A stretch of 64,000 nucleotides of DNA from Pseudobacteroides cellulosolvens ATCC 35603 = DSM 2933. Its GTDB lineage: Bacteria; Bacillota; Clostridia; Acetivibrionales; DSM-2933. The notes under the pieces are model-generated. The model made no database searches. It saw only the letters and a list, made by a program, of their open reading frames with translations, and was not told the DNA's origin. The stretch lies in the NCBI RefSeq assembly GCF_001262605.1, contig NZ_LGTC01000001.1, positions 1,722,501 to 1,786,500 on the forward strand, written 5' to 3'. Position numbers and translations under genes: made by a program. Positions 1 to 9,964 of this stretch are shown here, piece by piece. Every line of letters begins with the position of its first letter. Position 1 is the first letter of the stretch.

Positions 1-154
1 AAAATCTGAATCCCAGTTCAACAAGTGCAATAGAATCTGCACACAGCTCTTCTACTAGATTTGTTTCAGGATTAACCTCATTTTCACTTACCCTTAGATA
101 ATCTACCACTATTTCTTTTACCTTGTCATAAACCTCATTTTCTTTCATGTTCAT
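1..154 (-). CDS. Acyl carrier protein (3' part outside the window)
   Basis: The reverse strand encodes 51 residues, running off the left edge, with the layout of a phosphopantetheine carrier protein. An amphipathic N-terminal helix (NEVYDKVKEIVVDYL) is followed by a loop and the attachment motif ADSIALVEL; Ser41 of the DS pair should carry the 4'-phosphopantetheine arm. I chose the ATG at 154-152 because a GGAGG lies six bases upstream; an ATG at 160 touches that GGAGG and is less likely. The gene is 25 bp downstream of the FabH-like gene on the same strand, so the two are probably co-transcribed and the carrier may deliver or accept the acyl group handled by that enzyme. This looks like a dedicated carrier for a specialised pathway, because the neighbour is not a normal FabH. 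The family call is firm for the visible part; the pathway is unknown. Confidence 0.8.
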   Translation of the reverse strand, partial: MNMKENEVYDKVKEIVVDYLRVSENEVNPETNLVEELCADSIALVELGFRF

Positions 155-179
155 TTTCATCCTCCATAAATTTTAAATA

Positions 180-1229
180 TTAAACTTTATATATTAAGCC
201 TCCACCGCTTAGACCTTCTCCATGCGATATCAACATAATATTCATACCTTTTTCAATCCTGCCATTTCTATAGCCGTAATCCAAAAGCATCGGCAGCATT
301 GCAGACATGGTATTCCCATGATCCTTTAAAAGTGTTATGCTTTTTTCCTTGGCCACCCCCAATGTTTCCAGGGTAAGCTCCCAAATCTTGTGATTGTTTT
401 CTGTAACCAGAACCAAATCCATATCCTTTATAGAAAGACCGCTTTCCAAAGAAAGATTTAATGAAATGGCTACCGCTGCCTGCCTGTAAAACTCCTCTGC
501 ATCTTTCCAGTTTTCCATTCTATATGTATCAAATACAAGTGGCATCTGTTCCTTCAAACTTAAGTTTTGTCCCATATCCACAATTGTAAGGGGTGTTATT
601 GCTGTTGCATGCTCGTAATACTCGTAATTAGAATAAAAATAACTTGCCATGATATGCTGTTCCTTTGAATGTCCAAATAGTATTGATGCCGCACCATCTC
701 CAAATAAAAAAGCTATTCTTGGATCTGTCTTACTTACAAGCTTGTTACAAATTCCACCTGCTGCTATTAATACATAATCGTCCCCAGTGCTTATATATCT
801 TGAAGCAGCATCAACAGAGTGCAAAAAAGAAGATGTTCCCCCATCAATGTCAAAAGCATGTACTGCAGTAGTACTTTGAATCTTTCGCTGTAATATGCTT
901 GCTGTCATTGGCAGCAGGTTATCCCCATAAAACTTATTTACTATAAGCCTTGATAAGTCATCAGGCTTTAATCCATACTGTTTAAGGCACTTATCTGCTG
1001 CTGCTTTTAAAATATCACTGTCAGACTCATGATCATAAGCAACATGCCTGGTTTCAACTCCTATGGACTTTATAATTGCAGAGCTTTTGAAAGGCAGGTC
1101 ATATCTACTTATAATTTCATCATTGCTTAATATATTCTCAGGTATGAAAGATGCAACAGATTTTATTTCGCAATAACGATTAATGTTTTTCCTTTTATAT
1201 TCAGGAAAAAAATAATTTGTATTCCTCAT
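180..1229 (-). CDS. FabH-like ketoacyl-ACP synthase III family protein lacking the catalytic cysteine
   Basis: About 349 residues, the usual size for ketoacyl-ACP synthase III, with thiolase-fold landmarks: AFDIDGGTSSF (the nucleophile-elbow region), FLFGDGAASILFG, GNTMSAMLP and a C-terminal GEGLSGGGLIYKV. In FabH the elbow reads AFD-x-x-A-A-C-x-G-F; here the Cys position is Thr132, and the His of the HQAN motif is replaced in VTENNHKIWE. Only the Asn of GNT is kept from the Cys-His-Asn triad. A normal acetyl-CoA/malonyl-ACP condensation is therefore unlikely; acyl transfer or a structural role in a polyketide, fatty-acid or lipopeptide cluster is possible. I chose the ATG at 1229 behind a GGGGGGA; a TTG 12 bp upstream would overlap that site. 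The ACP gene follows directly. Family assignment is good; activity is unknown. Confidence 0.75.
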   Translation of the reverse strand: MRNTNYFFPEYKRKNINRYCEIKSVASFIPENILSNDEIISRYDLPFKSSAIIKSIGVETRHVAYDHESDSDILKAAADKCLKQYGLKPDDLSRLIVNKFYGDNLLPMTASILQRKIQSTTAVHAFDIDGGTSSFLHSVDAASRYISTGDDYVLIAAGGICNKLVSKTDPRIAFLFGDGAASILFGHSKEQHIMASYFYSNYEYYEHATAITPLTIVDMGQNLSLKEQMPLVFDTYRMENWKDAEEFYRQAAVAISLNLSLESGLSIKDMDLVLVTENNHKIWELTLETLGVAKEKSITLLKDHGNTMSAMLPMLLDYGYRNGRIEKGMNIMLISHGEGLSGGGLIYKV

Positions 1230-1940
1230 ATATCCCCCCAAAGTTTAACAATGAATTTAATAACAAAGTGTTATTAGATAAACTCCAATCTTTCTATCGT
1301 AATATTCGAATTTTACAATATCCAAAGAACATTAAAACAATTAATTATAGTAATCAACGCTTTAATGGTTTTTTAATAAATAAAAATGCTTTACTTTCTT
1401 TTTGTACTTCAACAATTTATTGGATTAATTATTCCGGTCTGACACTTGGGATAGTGCCATAGCTTCAACAATACTCACGTAAAGGCAGTATAAAAAGCTT
1501 TTGAAGTTATGTATAACCAATAACCCCGGATAAGGCTGGTTTTAAGATAATTAATGCCTGATGCAGGCACTTTAAATATAGACTAAAACTTCAAAAAATT
1601 CAATAGAGCCATAATTTAATTTACAATGTTCAAAGTAGTTCGTTATTTGTTCAACTTTATGTAAAATTGCTAACGATTTTCATATAAATATGATAATACA
1701 GAACAAAAAAAATGTAAAGTCCTTAGCAGTATAAGTTAGCAAAATTCATTTTATCCGAATAAAAAATGTTTATAAACCTCCAATGTAAAGAATTGCCCCC
1801 AACGCTCCATAATGGTATAATTTAATTGAAATAGATCAATTAAAAGCGTTTAACTTTTAATTTAATTAAAATTTTTAGAGGGGGGTCTGAAAGATATTTA
1901 TTTAATTATAAAAAGAATTTTTATTTAATAGGAGGTTAAA
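1230..1940. other. Long intergenic region between the FabH-like gene and the GH9 gene
   Basis: About 700 bp, AT-rich, with no convincing coding region on either strand. It separates divergent genes, so it should carry promoters for both. The only good match I see is the sigma-A-like promoter at 1793-1821 for the cellulase. A small GC-rich inverted repeat (TGCCTG/CAGGCA, 1555-1569) could be an operator. I recognise no riboswitch or RNA. Confidence 0.5.
1793..1821 (+). promoter_or_regulatory. Probable sigma-A promoter of the GH9 gene
   Basis: TTGCCC (1793-1798) and TATAAT (1816-1821) are separated by exactly 17 bases, about 120 bp upstream of the cellulase ATG. The implied 5' leader is about 110 nt and ends in the ribosome site AGGAGG. 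This rests on pattern matching only. Confidence 0.55.
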
Positions 1941-4631
1941 ATGTTTAGTAAAAAAGGTTTTTTTAAAAAAGTATCAGTGTTATTGTCAGCTACTTTGCTG
2001 ACGTCTGTAGTAGTTATTCCTCAAACTACTGCTACTTCCAATGCTGCACCAAGCTATAACTATGGCGAAGCATTACAGAAGTCAATTATGTTTTATGAGT
2101 TCCAACGCTCCGGAAAACTTCCTGAAAACAAGAGAATGAACTGGCGCGGAGATTCAGGTCTCACAGACGGTGCTGATGTAGGTGTTGATCTGACCGGTGG
2201 TTGGTATGATGCAGGTGATCATGTAAAGTTCAATCTCCCAATGGCTTATACCGTTTCAATGCTCTCATGGAGTGTATATGAGGCAAAGGATGCCTACAAA
2301 AAAAGCGGACAACTTCCCTATATTTTAGACAACATAAAGTGGGCTACAGACTTTCTGATCAAGTGCCATACTGCTCCAAACGAATTCTATTACCAGGTTG
2401 GAGACGGTAACGATGACCATAAATGGTGGGGTCCCTGTGAAGTAATGCAGATGGCAAGACCATCACATAAACTCACTACTGCAAATCCCGGTTCTACAGT
2501 TGTTGGTGAAACTGCAGCAGCTTTAGCTGCAGCATCAATTATATTCAAAGAAACTGATCCTACATATTCTGCTATTTGTTTAAAACACGCAAAAGAGCTC
2601 TTTACTTTTGCCGATACTACAAAAAGCGATAAAGGTTATACAGCGGCAACCAACTTCTATACTTCACACAGCGGATTTATAGATGAATTGACCTGGGCTT
2701 CCACATGGCTATATATGGCAACCCAGGATAAAACATACCTTACTAAAGCTGAATCCTATGAACCTAGCTGGCAGAGAGAAAACCAGTCCACCGATCTAAA
2801 ATTCAGATGGGGAATGTGCTGGGACGATAAGCTTATGGGCTGTTTCCTGCTCCTTGCCAAGTTAACAGAAAAAACGGTATACAAGGAAGCAATTGAAAGA
2901 CACCTGGATTGGTGGTCCGTTGGCGTAGGTTCTTCACGTATAGCCTACACCGCTAAAGGACTTGCGTGGCTAACCACATGGGGCTCATTAAGGCATGCAT
3001 CCACTACGGCATTTTTGGCAAGTGTCTATGCTGACTGGAGCGGATGCAGCTCAGATAAAGCAAAAGTCTATAATGATTTTTCAAAGCAGCAAATAGATTA
3101 CTGCCTTGGAAGCACAGGCAAGAGTTTTCTTACAGGCTTTGGGGTAAATCCTCCACAGCATTATCACCACAGAACTGCCCACGGCTCATGGTACGATTCC
3201 ATGAAAGTGCCTGAAAACCACAGGCATACACTGATTGGAGCTCTTGTTGGCGGACCGAAGAGTGCAGCAGACAATTCATACTATGACAAGGTTGACGATT
3301 ATGAGTCAAACGAAGTAGCATGCGACTACAATGCAGGCTTTGTCGGTGCTTGTGCAAAGATGTATGAAGACTATGGCGGTACACCCATACCAGATTTAAA
3401 AGCAATTGAACCTGTTACTGAAGATGAGTTCAGCGTGGAAGCTGCTATCAACAACCAGAGTGCAAATCATATTGAAATTAGGGCATTCCTTCTGAATAAA
3501 TCTGCATGGCCTGCAAGGATGGGCGATAAGCTTTCCTTCAGATATTTTGTTGATTTGTCCGAGGTTATTGCTGCCGGTGCAAAGCCATCAGACATAAAAG
3601 TATCATCAAACTACAGTCAGGGGGGCTCCGCTAAAGGTCTTACACCTTGGGATGAATCCAAAAATATTTATTATGTCACCCTCGACTTTACAGGAACTAA
3701 AATATATCCAGGCGGCCAGTCACAGCATAAGCATGAAATACAGTTCAGAATATCAGCTCCTGAGGCAACAACTTACTGGGATAGCAAAAATGACTTCTCA
3801 TTTAAAGGAGTATCAACAGATTCCAATGCAGCTGTGAAGGTAACTAATATGCCTGTATATGATAACGGAGTATTGGTTTATGGAATTGAGCCAGGAGGAA
3901 ACTCTTCATCAACTCCTCCGTCTTCAAAACCTACTCCTACCCCTACTTCACCAAGCTCTCAAACAGGCTATAAGGTTTATGGATATTTAAAACCGAGTTT
4001 TAGTTATACTGCAAATCAGGCAGCGGCTGTACAAGCCGGATTCAAGGTTGAGTTTGAAGGTACTTCATTAAGTGCAGAGTCAGATGAAAACGGCTATTTT
4101 GAAATCAAAAATGTGCCAGGCAACAAGGAATATACCCTTGTAATAAGCAAGGCCGGCTATCTTACAAGGAATATTTCTCCAATTATAGTTAACGGTGATA
4201 GAAAAATTTTCTCAAAAGCTGCACCTATTGACATGTGGGCAGGTGATATTCCTGTAAATAATGTTCAGAATAATTCTATCAACATGTCCGATGTTATAGA
4301 AGTAGCAAAATCCTTCGGTAAGACATCCACCACTTCGGGTTTTATATCCTCAGCAGATTTTAATAAGGATAATACAATAAATATGGCAGATGTTATTATT
4401 CTGGCTGGAAACTTCAACAAAACACAAGCGGATTACCCCAGCTTTGTTTTAGGTGACTTTAGTCTTGATGGAGTGCCTTACCAAATGCAAGACACATTAG
4501 ACTTTGCTAATCGTTATGGTATTGAAGATATGGAGTATACTCCTCAGTTCAGAATTCTATCCGGTGATACAAATGGTGATGGAAAAATTGAAGAATCTGA
4601 TTTTACTCCACCAGAATATATATTAGAATAA
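1941..4631 (+). CDS. GH9 endoglucanase/processive cellulase with CBM3c, X-module and dockerin plus an extra C-terminal EF-hand pair
   Basis: A secreted 896-residue cellulase hydrolysing beta-1,4-glucan. Order: signal peptide (1-35); GH9 (about 37-490) with [12 protein letters not shown] (Asp90 and Asp93, base side), [11 protein letters not shown], and [11 protein letters not shown] with Glu458 as the acid; family 3c CBM (about 493-653), which in this GH9 type is fused to the catalytic cleft and promotes processivity; a Ser/Thr/Pro linker (654-675); X-module (676-766, [12 protein letters not shown]... NGYFEI); and a dockerin (about 767-833) like the type II dockerin of CipA. Residues 834-896 add two more EF-hand-like units, [14 protein letters not shown] and a canonical loop [13 protein letters not shown], suggesting a second, dockerin-like module. 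The start has AGGAGG seven bases upstream. The dockerin should tie the enzyme to a cohesin-bearing scaffold on or near the cell surface. Family calls are strong; the partner cohesin is not in the window. Confidence 0.95.
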   Translation: MFSKKGFFKKVSVLLSATLLTSVVVIPQTTATSNAAPSYNYGEALQKSIMFYEFQRSGKLPENKRMNWRGDSGLTDGADVGVDLTGGWYDAGDHVKFNLPMAYTVSMLSWSVYEAKDAYKKSGQLPYILDNIKWATDFLIKCHTAPNEFYYQVGDGNDDHKWWGPCEVMQMARPSHKLTTANPGSTVVGETAAALAAASIIFKETDPTYSAICLKHAKELFTFADTTKSDKGYTAATNFYTSHSGFIDELTWASTWLYMATQDKTYLTKAESYEPSWQRENQSTDLKFRWGMCWDDKLMGCFLLLAKLTEKTVYKEAIERHLDWWSVGVGSSRIAYTAKGLAWLTTWGSLRHASTTAFLASVYADWSGCSSDKAKVYNDFSKQQIDYCLGSTGKSFLTGFGVNPPQHYHHRTAHGSWYDSMKVPENHRHTLIGALVGGPKSAADNSYYDKVDDYESNEVACDYNAGFVGACAKMYEDYGGTPIPDLKAIEPVTEDEFSVEAAINNQSANHIEIRAFLLNKSAWPARMGDKLSFRYFVDLSEVIAAGAKPSDIKVSSNYSQGGSAKGLTPWDESKNIYYVTLDFTGTKIYPGGQSQHKHEIQFRISAPEATTYWDSKNDFSFKGVSTDSNAAVKVTNMPVYDNGVLVYGIEPGGNSSSTPPSSKPTPTPTSPSSQTGYKVYGYLKPSFSYTANQAAAVQAGFKVEFEGTSLSAESDENGYFEIKNVPGNKEYTLVISKAGYLTRNISPIIVNGDRKIFSKAAPIDMWAGDIPVNNVQNNSINMSDVIEVAKSFGKTSTTSGFISSADFNKDNTINMADVIILAGNFNKTQADYPSFVLGDFSLDGVPYQMQDTLDFANRYGIEDMEYTPQFRILSGDTNGDGKIEESDFTPPEYILE

Positions 4632-4739
4632 ATATATAAATATAGCTTTTGGGATTTCTGATTGCAAACATAGGTAGTTAGGTATCTCTTTTCTAATCAG
4701 TAATTAGTTTAATTATTATTTGTCCGCAGCAATATTAAT

Positions 4740-4787
4740 ATAAGGGAGATCGCATATTATTTTTACAACTTTGCGATACTCCCTTAT
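4740..4787. terminator. Hairpin after the GH9 gene
   Basis: ATAAGGGAG (4740-4748) pairs with CTCCCTTAT (4779-4787), with an inner TCGCA/TGCGA pairing. There is no strong T run after it, so it may be a weak terminator or an mRNA 3'-end stabiliser. The stem sequence is shared with the hairpin after the next xylanase gene. Confidence 0.55.
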
Positions 4788-4934
4788 GCCAATTATAAGT
4801 TCATTCATTATCACGAGCAATTTTATAAAAAACACAAGATTCTTATTTTCACATTACGATTAATAATATAAAATATGTTTGTATATCTATGTATATATAT
4901 CAATTATTTTTTTTAGTAGTAAGGGGGACTTACA

Positions 4935-7900
4935 ATGATATCAAAGAAGCTCAACAAATGTATAAGCTTCGCTGTATCAATTATTATGCTGTTAGGCATG
5001 ATATCAACAGTGAACTTAACCTCATTTGCAGCTGGTACTCAAGACATCGTTAACAACGGTGATATGGAAAACAGTACATACTGGTGGCATAGCAACGGCG
5101 GTGAACCTGTCGTATCAGTATCGGATGTTAAACACAGCGGTAGTTACAGCATAAAGGCTACAGGCAGAGAAAATCCATGGGAAGGTGCCGCACAAAATCT
5201 AACAGGAAACCAAAAAGGCGACCCTGTAGCAGGTATCAAATATCATGGTACAGCATGGATTATGTTTGACGGTGAAACTGCACCTGACAGCGTAACATTC
5301 AAGCTGAGCATTAAAAGAAATAACGGTACTGAAGATAAGTATGACAATATTAATTCAGCAGCTGTTACAAAGGGACAGTGGACATTGCTTGAAGGTGATT
5401 ATACTCTTCCTGCAGATACTGTTGTATCAGAAGGAGTACATATCTATCTTGAAACTACAGAATCAGAATCTTTTGTTGATTTCTATGCTGATGATATAAG
5501 CTTAACCACTGAAGAACCTGCATCTACAGCATCACCATCAGCTACTGCGACTTCACCTGTTCCTACACCTTCCGGAAATCCTGATAAGTTAGTTGCACTT
5601 ACATTTGATGATGGACCGGATAACACACTTACATCCTTGGTATTGGACAAGCTTGAAAAATATAATGTTCCGGCTACATTCATGATGGTTGGAAGCAAAA
5701 TAAACGATACAACTGCTCCTACAGTTAAGAGAGTTATTGACTTGGGCTGTGAAATCGGAAACCATTCCTGGACCTATTCCGGCATGGATAAAATGACAGC
5801 AGAGCAAATACAAAAATCTGTAAATGATACTTCAGCAGCTATAGAAAAATATTCAGGAACAAAACCTTTATTTTTCCGTCCCCCAAATCTTGCATTAAGC
5901 GATACTATGTATGATGCAATAGATCTTACTTTTGTAAGCGGTGTGACTGCAAATGATTGGGATCAATCCACTACTGCCGATCAAAGAGCAGATGCAATTA
6001 TAAATGGTGTAAAAGACGGCTCAATAGTACTTCTTCATGACGTTCAGCCCCTACCCCATCCAACAGCAGAAGCTCTGGATAAAATCATTCCTACACTCAT
6101 AAGTAAGGGTTATGAGTTTGTAACATTGAGCGAATTATTTAAGAGAAAAGGTGTTGAGCTGGATTCAACAAAAAAAGTAATGTATTCTCAAGTAACAGGC
6201 AGTACTCCTACAGGTTCCGGTAAAGACATAGTAAATAACGGAGACATTGAAAACGGAACTAACTGGTGGTACAACAGAGGAAGTGCTTCTATTGCTGCCT
6301 CTTCAGATGTAAAGCATGGCGGAAATTCAAGCCTCATGGTTACAGGCAGAACATCATCATGGCAAGGTCCTGCTCAGAACCTTGTGGGAAATGAGAAAGG
6401 TGACCCTGTTGCAGAGAAACCATATAGTGGAGCAGCATGGGTTATGTTTGATGGTGAAACTGTGCCTGAAACAGTGACATTCAAGTTAAGTGTTCAATGG
6501 AATGATGGTACAGATGACCACTACGACCAGGTAAGTCAGGTGGAAGTAACAAAAGGTCAATGGACAAAACTTGAAGGCACTTATACCATTCCTTCAGAGG
6601 CAGTTTTGGAAAAAGGTGTACATCTTTATATAGAAACTACTGAATCAGAGTCATTTGTTGATTTCTATTTAGATGATATAAGTTTTAAGGAGCCTGGATC
6701 TACTGTATCACTAAACGGTAGTGACAGCATGTACACTGATTTTGAAACCGGTGATTTGAGCGGTTGGACAAATAGGGGTGAAGAAGCTGTAGCTGTAACC
6801 GATGCAGAATATCATAACGGAAGCTATAGCATTGCTGCAACAGGCAGGACACAAAGCTGGAACGGCCCGCAGCATACCTTAATGGGAGTAGTTAACTTTG
6901 ATAAGTCCTATCAATTCTCTGCTTATGTAATGTATAAGGACGGACCTGATACTCAGAGTATTCAAATGAGTATTCAGAAGGACAGCGGATCAGGCACCGA
7001 TTATATAAATCTTGGCTCAGTTACTGCAACAAAAGGAAAATGGGCATTAATTGAAGGTGAATATACCGTTACTTATGATCCTACTTTGACTAATATTGGG
7101 TTATATTTTGAAGCACCCGGCAGCACCCTTGTTGATTTTTACCTTGATGATGTAAAAGTAACAGGCGGTGATTCACTTGATTTTGATCCGAGTATTACGT
7201 CTTTACATAGCGTTTGGGATCAGTACTTCCCACTTGGAGCCGCTATATCACCAGATATGCTTGAATCACCAATTTACAATGCATACATTAATAAGCATTA
7301 CTCCAGTTTGACTCCCGGCAACTGCATGAAGCCTGATGCAATACAGCCTACAGAAGGTAAATTTACATTTACTGACACAGACAAAATTGCCGCTTTTGCT
7401 GAGGCAAACAACAAGCTTTTAAGAGGTCATACACTTCTGTGGCACAATCAGATTCCTGCGTGGTTCTTTACTGATCCTCAGGATTCAACAAAACCTGCAA
7501 CAAGCGAAATGCTTTTAGGAAGACTGAAAACACACATTGAAGCAGTTATGACACATTATAAAGGAAAAATACATACGTATGACGTAGTAAATGAAGTACT
7601 TTCCGATATAAGCGGACTACGTGGAGATGATGAAAATTCAAAATGGAAATCCATTGTCGGAGATGTGGATAAAGACGGAGTAGATGATGATTATATCCTG
7701 GCAGCGTTTAAATATGCTTTTGAAACAGCAAGGAAAATCGGCGATGACAATGTAAAATTCTGTATTAACGATTACAATCTTGAGTCCAGCACTAAAAAAT
7801 TGGATGAAATGTACAACATTACAAAGCGTATATTGAAAGTTGCTGATGAATGCGGAATGTCCAAAGGCAGGATTGTTGTAGGTTTCCAGATGCATATCAG

Positions 7901-9815
7901 TATCTACAGCCCTTCTGTTGATCAAATCAGATTATCTATAGAAAAAATAGCATCACTTGGTGTAAAGGTTCAGGTCACAGAGCTTGATATGTCCATTTAC
8001 AAATCTTCCTCAGAGCCTAAGAAAACTGCAACAGAAGACATATTTATGCTTCAGGCAAAGAGATATAAGGATGTTTTTGAAATCTTTAAAGATGAGGCAT
8101 TAAAGGGTAATTTAGACACTGTTACAATATGGGGAGTTGATGACGGAGAATCGTGGTTAAATGATTTCCCTGTAAAAGGCAGACCTGACCCTGCATTGCT
8201 GTTTAACAGGAGACTTCAGGCAAAACCTGCTTATACAGCATTGACAGACCCTGACAAACTTCCGGTTTACAAGCAGCAAATGATCTCATACAAAGGTGCT
8301 CCTGTCATAGATAATGATATTGACAACTTATGGGATGCAATAAAATGGGTTGATGTAAACCAGTATATTTCCGGTACAGAAGGTGCGACAACAAAAATTA
8401 AGACAATGTGGGACGGAAATGACCTTTATATATTAGCTCAGATAAATGATAGTACACCAAATGCGAAGGATTGCCTTGAAATGTTCGTGGACACAAACCT
8501 CGATACCCCGGAAGACAATAAGCATTATACCTTAATGCTAAATGGTATTAAACGAAATGCTGACGGATACTTGCTTGAGACTGTAGTTTCTCTTACCGGA
8601 ACTACAATAAAACAAGGTGATAAGATTGGAATTGACTTCAGGGTAAGTGACTATGCTACAAATGGAAAATTATCATCAGTAGTTGTTTGGAATGATAACA
8701 AGAGTAAATTAGACAATTATCCTACTGGGTTGGGTTATTTATTGTTTGATAAGGAAGTAAAACTTATTAATGTAAATAAGGGCACTCCTGTTATTGACGG
8801 AAGCATTGACAGCATCTGGAAGGATGTTCAGGCAAATGAAACCGATACCTGGGTTAACGGTACTTCCGGATCTACAGCAACATTCAAGACCCTCTGGGAA
8901 AACGGCAAGCTGTATGTATTGGCTGAAGTAACCGACAGCTTACTTTCAAAAGCAAGCTCTGATGCTTACCAGCAGGATTCTGTTGAAATATTCATCGATC
9001 AGGATAACGCTAAAAATTCATACTATGAATCAGATGACTATCAAATCAGAATCAATTTTGACAATGAGGTTTCATATAATCCTGGTGAGCTGGCAGGATT
9101 TAAGTCTGCTACATCAAAGACGGAAACAGGCTATATTGTAGAAGCGGAAATTCCATTGACTGCAACTACAGCAAAAGAAGGCAACGTTTTAGGATTTGAC
9201 CTTCAGGTAAACAATGACGAAGATGGTGATGGATCTCGTGATAGTGTAAGTATCTGGTGTGATCCTACTGGATTCTCTTATAAGGATGTATCCAACTTCG
9301 GTAATATAATCTTAGGAGGAATTGCTTCCGAAACAAAGGTAGCAGGATATATAAATCCAGGGTTCAATTATACAAGCAGCCAGGCAGCAAGCATATTACC
9401 CGGCTTTAAGGTTGAGCTTGAAGGTACTGGATTAAGTGCATTAACTGACGAAAATGGTTACTTTGAAATCCAAAACATCCAAAGCGGCAAATCATATAAC
9501 CTGTTAATCAGCAAGAAGGGCTATCTCACAAGAAAGATATTCTCCGTTAAAGTTAACGGAAGCAAGATTATCGGCTCAAAGTCAGCACCAATTGCGATTT
9601 GGGCTGGTGATATCCCTGTAAATAATGTTCAGGATAATGCTATAAACATGATTGATGCCATGCAAATAGCAAAAGCCTTTGGTCTAACAGCAACAGATAC
9701 AGGCTTCATATCCTATTTGGATTTTGATAAGGATAATTCTATCAGTATAGCAGATGTTATTATAATGGCTAAAAATTTCAATAATAACATAACTGATTAT
9801 CCAAGCATCCAGTAA
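4935..9815 (+). CDS. Multidomain acetylxylan esterase/xylanase (CBM22-CE4-CBM22-CBM22-GH10-CBM9-CBM9) with X-module and dockerin
   Basis: A secreted 1626-residue enzyme that should remove acetyl groups from xylan and cleave its backbone. Order: signal peptide (1-34); CBM22 (about 36-193); CE4/NodB deacetylase (218-404) with TFDDG, GNHSW, RPPN, ANDWD and LLHD motifs; two further CBM22 (430-588 and 599-745); GH10 xylanase (750-1110) with acid/base Glu887 in DVVNE and nucleophile Glu1016 in QVTELD; two CBM9 (1121-1274 and 1277-1463); X-module (from 1468); dockerin (about 1557-1626). The second His of the usual CE4 H-x-x-x-H metal motif is Tyr. It shares its core with the two SLH-anchored paralogues in this window but has one more CBM22 and a dockerin in place of SLH repeats. 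AAGGGGGA precedes the ATG. Domain calls are strong; exact CBM22 edges are approximate. Confidence 0.95.
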   Translation: MISKKLNKCISFAVSIIMLLGMISTVNLTSFAAGTQDIVNNGDMENSTYWWHSNGGEPVVSVSDVKHSGSYSIKATGRENPWEGAAQNLTGNQKGDPVAGIKYHGTAWIMFDGETAPDSVTFKLSIKRNNGTEDKYDNINSAAVTKGQWTLLEGDYTLPADTVVSEGVHIYLETTESESFVDFYADDISLTTEEPASTASPSATATSPVPTPSGNPDKLVALTFDDGPDNTLTSLVLDKLEKYNVPATFMMVGSKINDTTAPTVKRVIDLGCEIGNHSWTYSGMDKMTAEQIQKSVNDTSAAIEKYSGTKPLFFRPPNLALSDTMYDAIDLTFVSGVTANDWDQSTTADQRADAIINGVKDGSIVLLHDVQPLPHPTAEALDKIIPTLISKGYEFVTLSELFKRKGVELDSTKKVMYSQVTGSTPTGSGKDIVNNGDIENGTNWWYNRGSASIAASSDVKHGGNSSLMVTGRTSSWQGPAQNLVGNEKGDPVAEKPYSGAAWVMFDGETVPETVTFKLSVQWNDGTDDHYDQVSQVEVTKGQWTKLEGTYTIPSEAVLEKGVHLYIETTESESFVDFYLDDISFKEPGSTVSLNGSDSMYTDFETGDLSGWTNRGEEAVAVTDAEYHNGSYSIAATGRTQSWNGPQHTLMGVVNFDKSYQFSAYVMYKDGPDTQSIQMSIQKDSGSGTDYINLGSVTATKGKWALIEGEYTVTYDPTLTNIGLYFEAPGSTLVDFYLDDVKVTGGDSLDFDPSITSLHSVWDQYFPLGAAISPDMLESPIYNAYINKHYSSLTPGNCMKPDAIQPTEGKFTFTDTDKIAAFAEANNKLLRGHTLLWHNQIPAWFFTDPQDSTKPATSEMLLGRLKTHIEAVMTHYKGKIHTYDVVNEVLSDISGLRGDDENSKWKSIVGDVDKDGVDDDYILAAFKYAFETARKIGDDNVKFCINDYNLESSTKKLDEMYNITKRILKVADECGMSKGRIVVGFQMHISIYSPSVDQIRLSIEKIASLGVKVQVTELDMSIYKSSSEPKKTATEDIFMLQAKRYKDVFEIFKDEALKGNLDTVTIWGVDDGESWLNDFPVKGRPDPALLFNRRLQAKPAYTALTDPDKLPVYKQQMISYKGAPVIDNDIDNLWDAIKWVDVNQYISGTEGATTKIKTMWDGNDLYILAQINDSTPNAKDCLEMFVDTNLDTPEDNKHYTLMLNGIKRNADGYLLETVVSLTGTTIKQGDKIGIDFRVSDYATNGKLSSVVVWNDNKSKLDNYPTGLGYLLFDKEVKLINVNKGTPVIDGSIDSIWKDVQANETDTWVNGTSGSTATFKTLWENGKLYVLAEVTDSLLSKASSDAYQQDSVEIFIDQDNAKNSYYESDDYQIRINFDNEVSYNPGELAGFKSATSKTETGYIVEAEIPLTATTAKEGNVLGFDLQVNNDEDGDGSRDSVSIWCDPTGFSYKDVSNFGNIILGGIASETKVAGYINPGFNYTSSQAASILPGFKVELEGTGLSALTDENGYFEIQNIQSGKSYNLLISKKGYLTRKIFSVKVNGSKIIGSKSAPIAIWAGDIPVNNVQDNAINMIDAMQIAKAFGLTATDTGFISYLDFDKDNSISIADVIIMAKNFNNNITDYPSIQ

Positions 9816-9867
9816 ATTAATGTCGTTATCTTTGTAATTGGTGCTAATACGCCATAATTTCTAGGAC

Positions 9868-9920
9868 AAAAAATAAGGGAGACCGCCACTTGAGTAGTTG
9901 TGCGGTTCTCCCTTATTTTT
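9868..9920. terminator. Bidirectional terminator between convergent genes
   Basis: A long stem, AAAATAAGGGAG-ACCGC against GCGGT-TCTCCCTTATTTT, with one bulged base. It is flanked by A and T runs, so it can stop transcription from both the xylanase gene and the opposing GH18 gene. Confidence 0.8.
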
Positions 9921-9964
9921 AATAAAACAGATATACTGTTTGTTTAAAATATTATAACAATCAC

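Noticed and set aside
1217..1462. 81-residue forward frame between FabH-like and GH9 genes
   Set aside because: Overlaps the start of the reverse gene, lacks a ribosome site and has an AT-driven composition.
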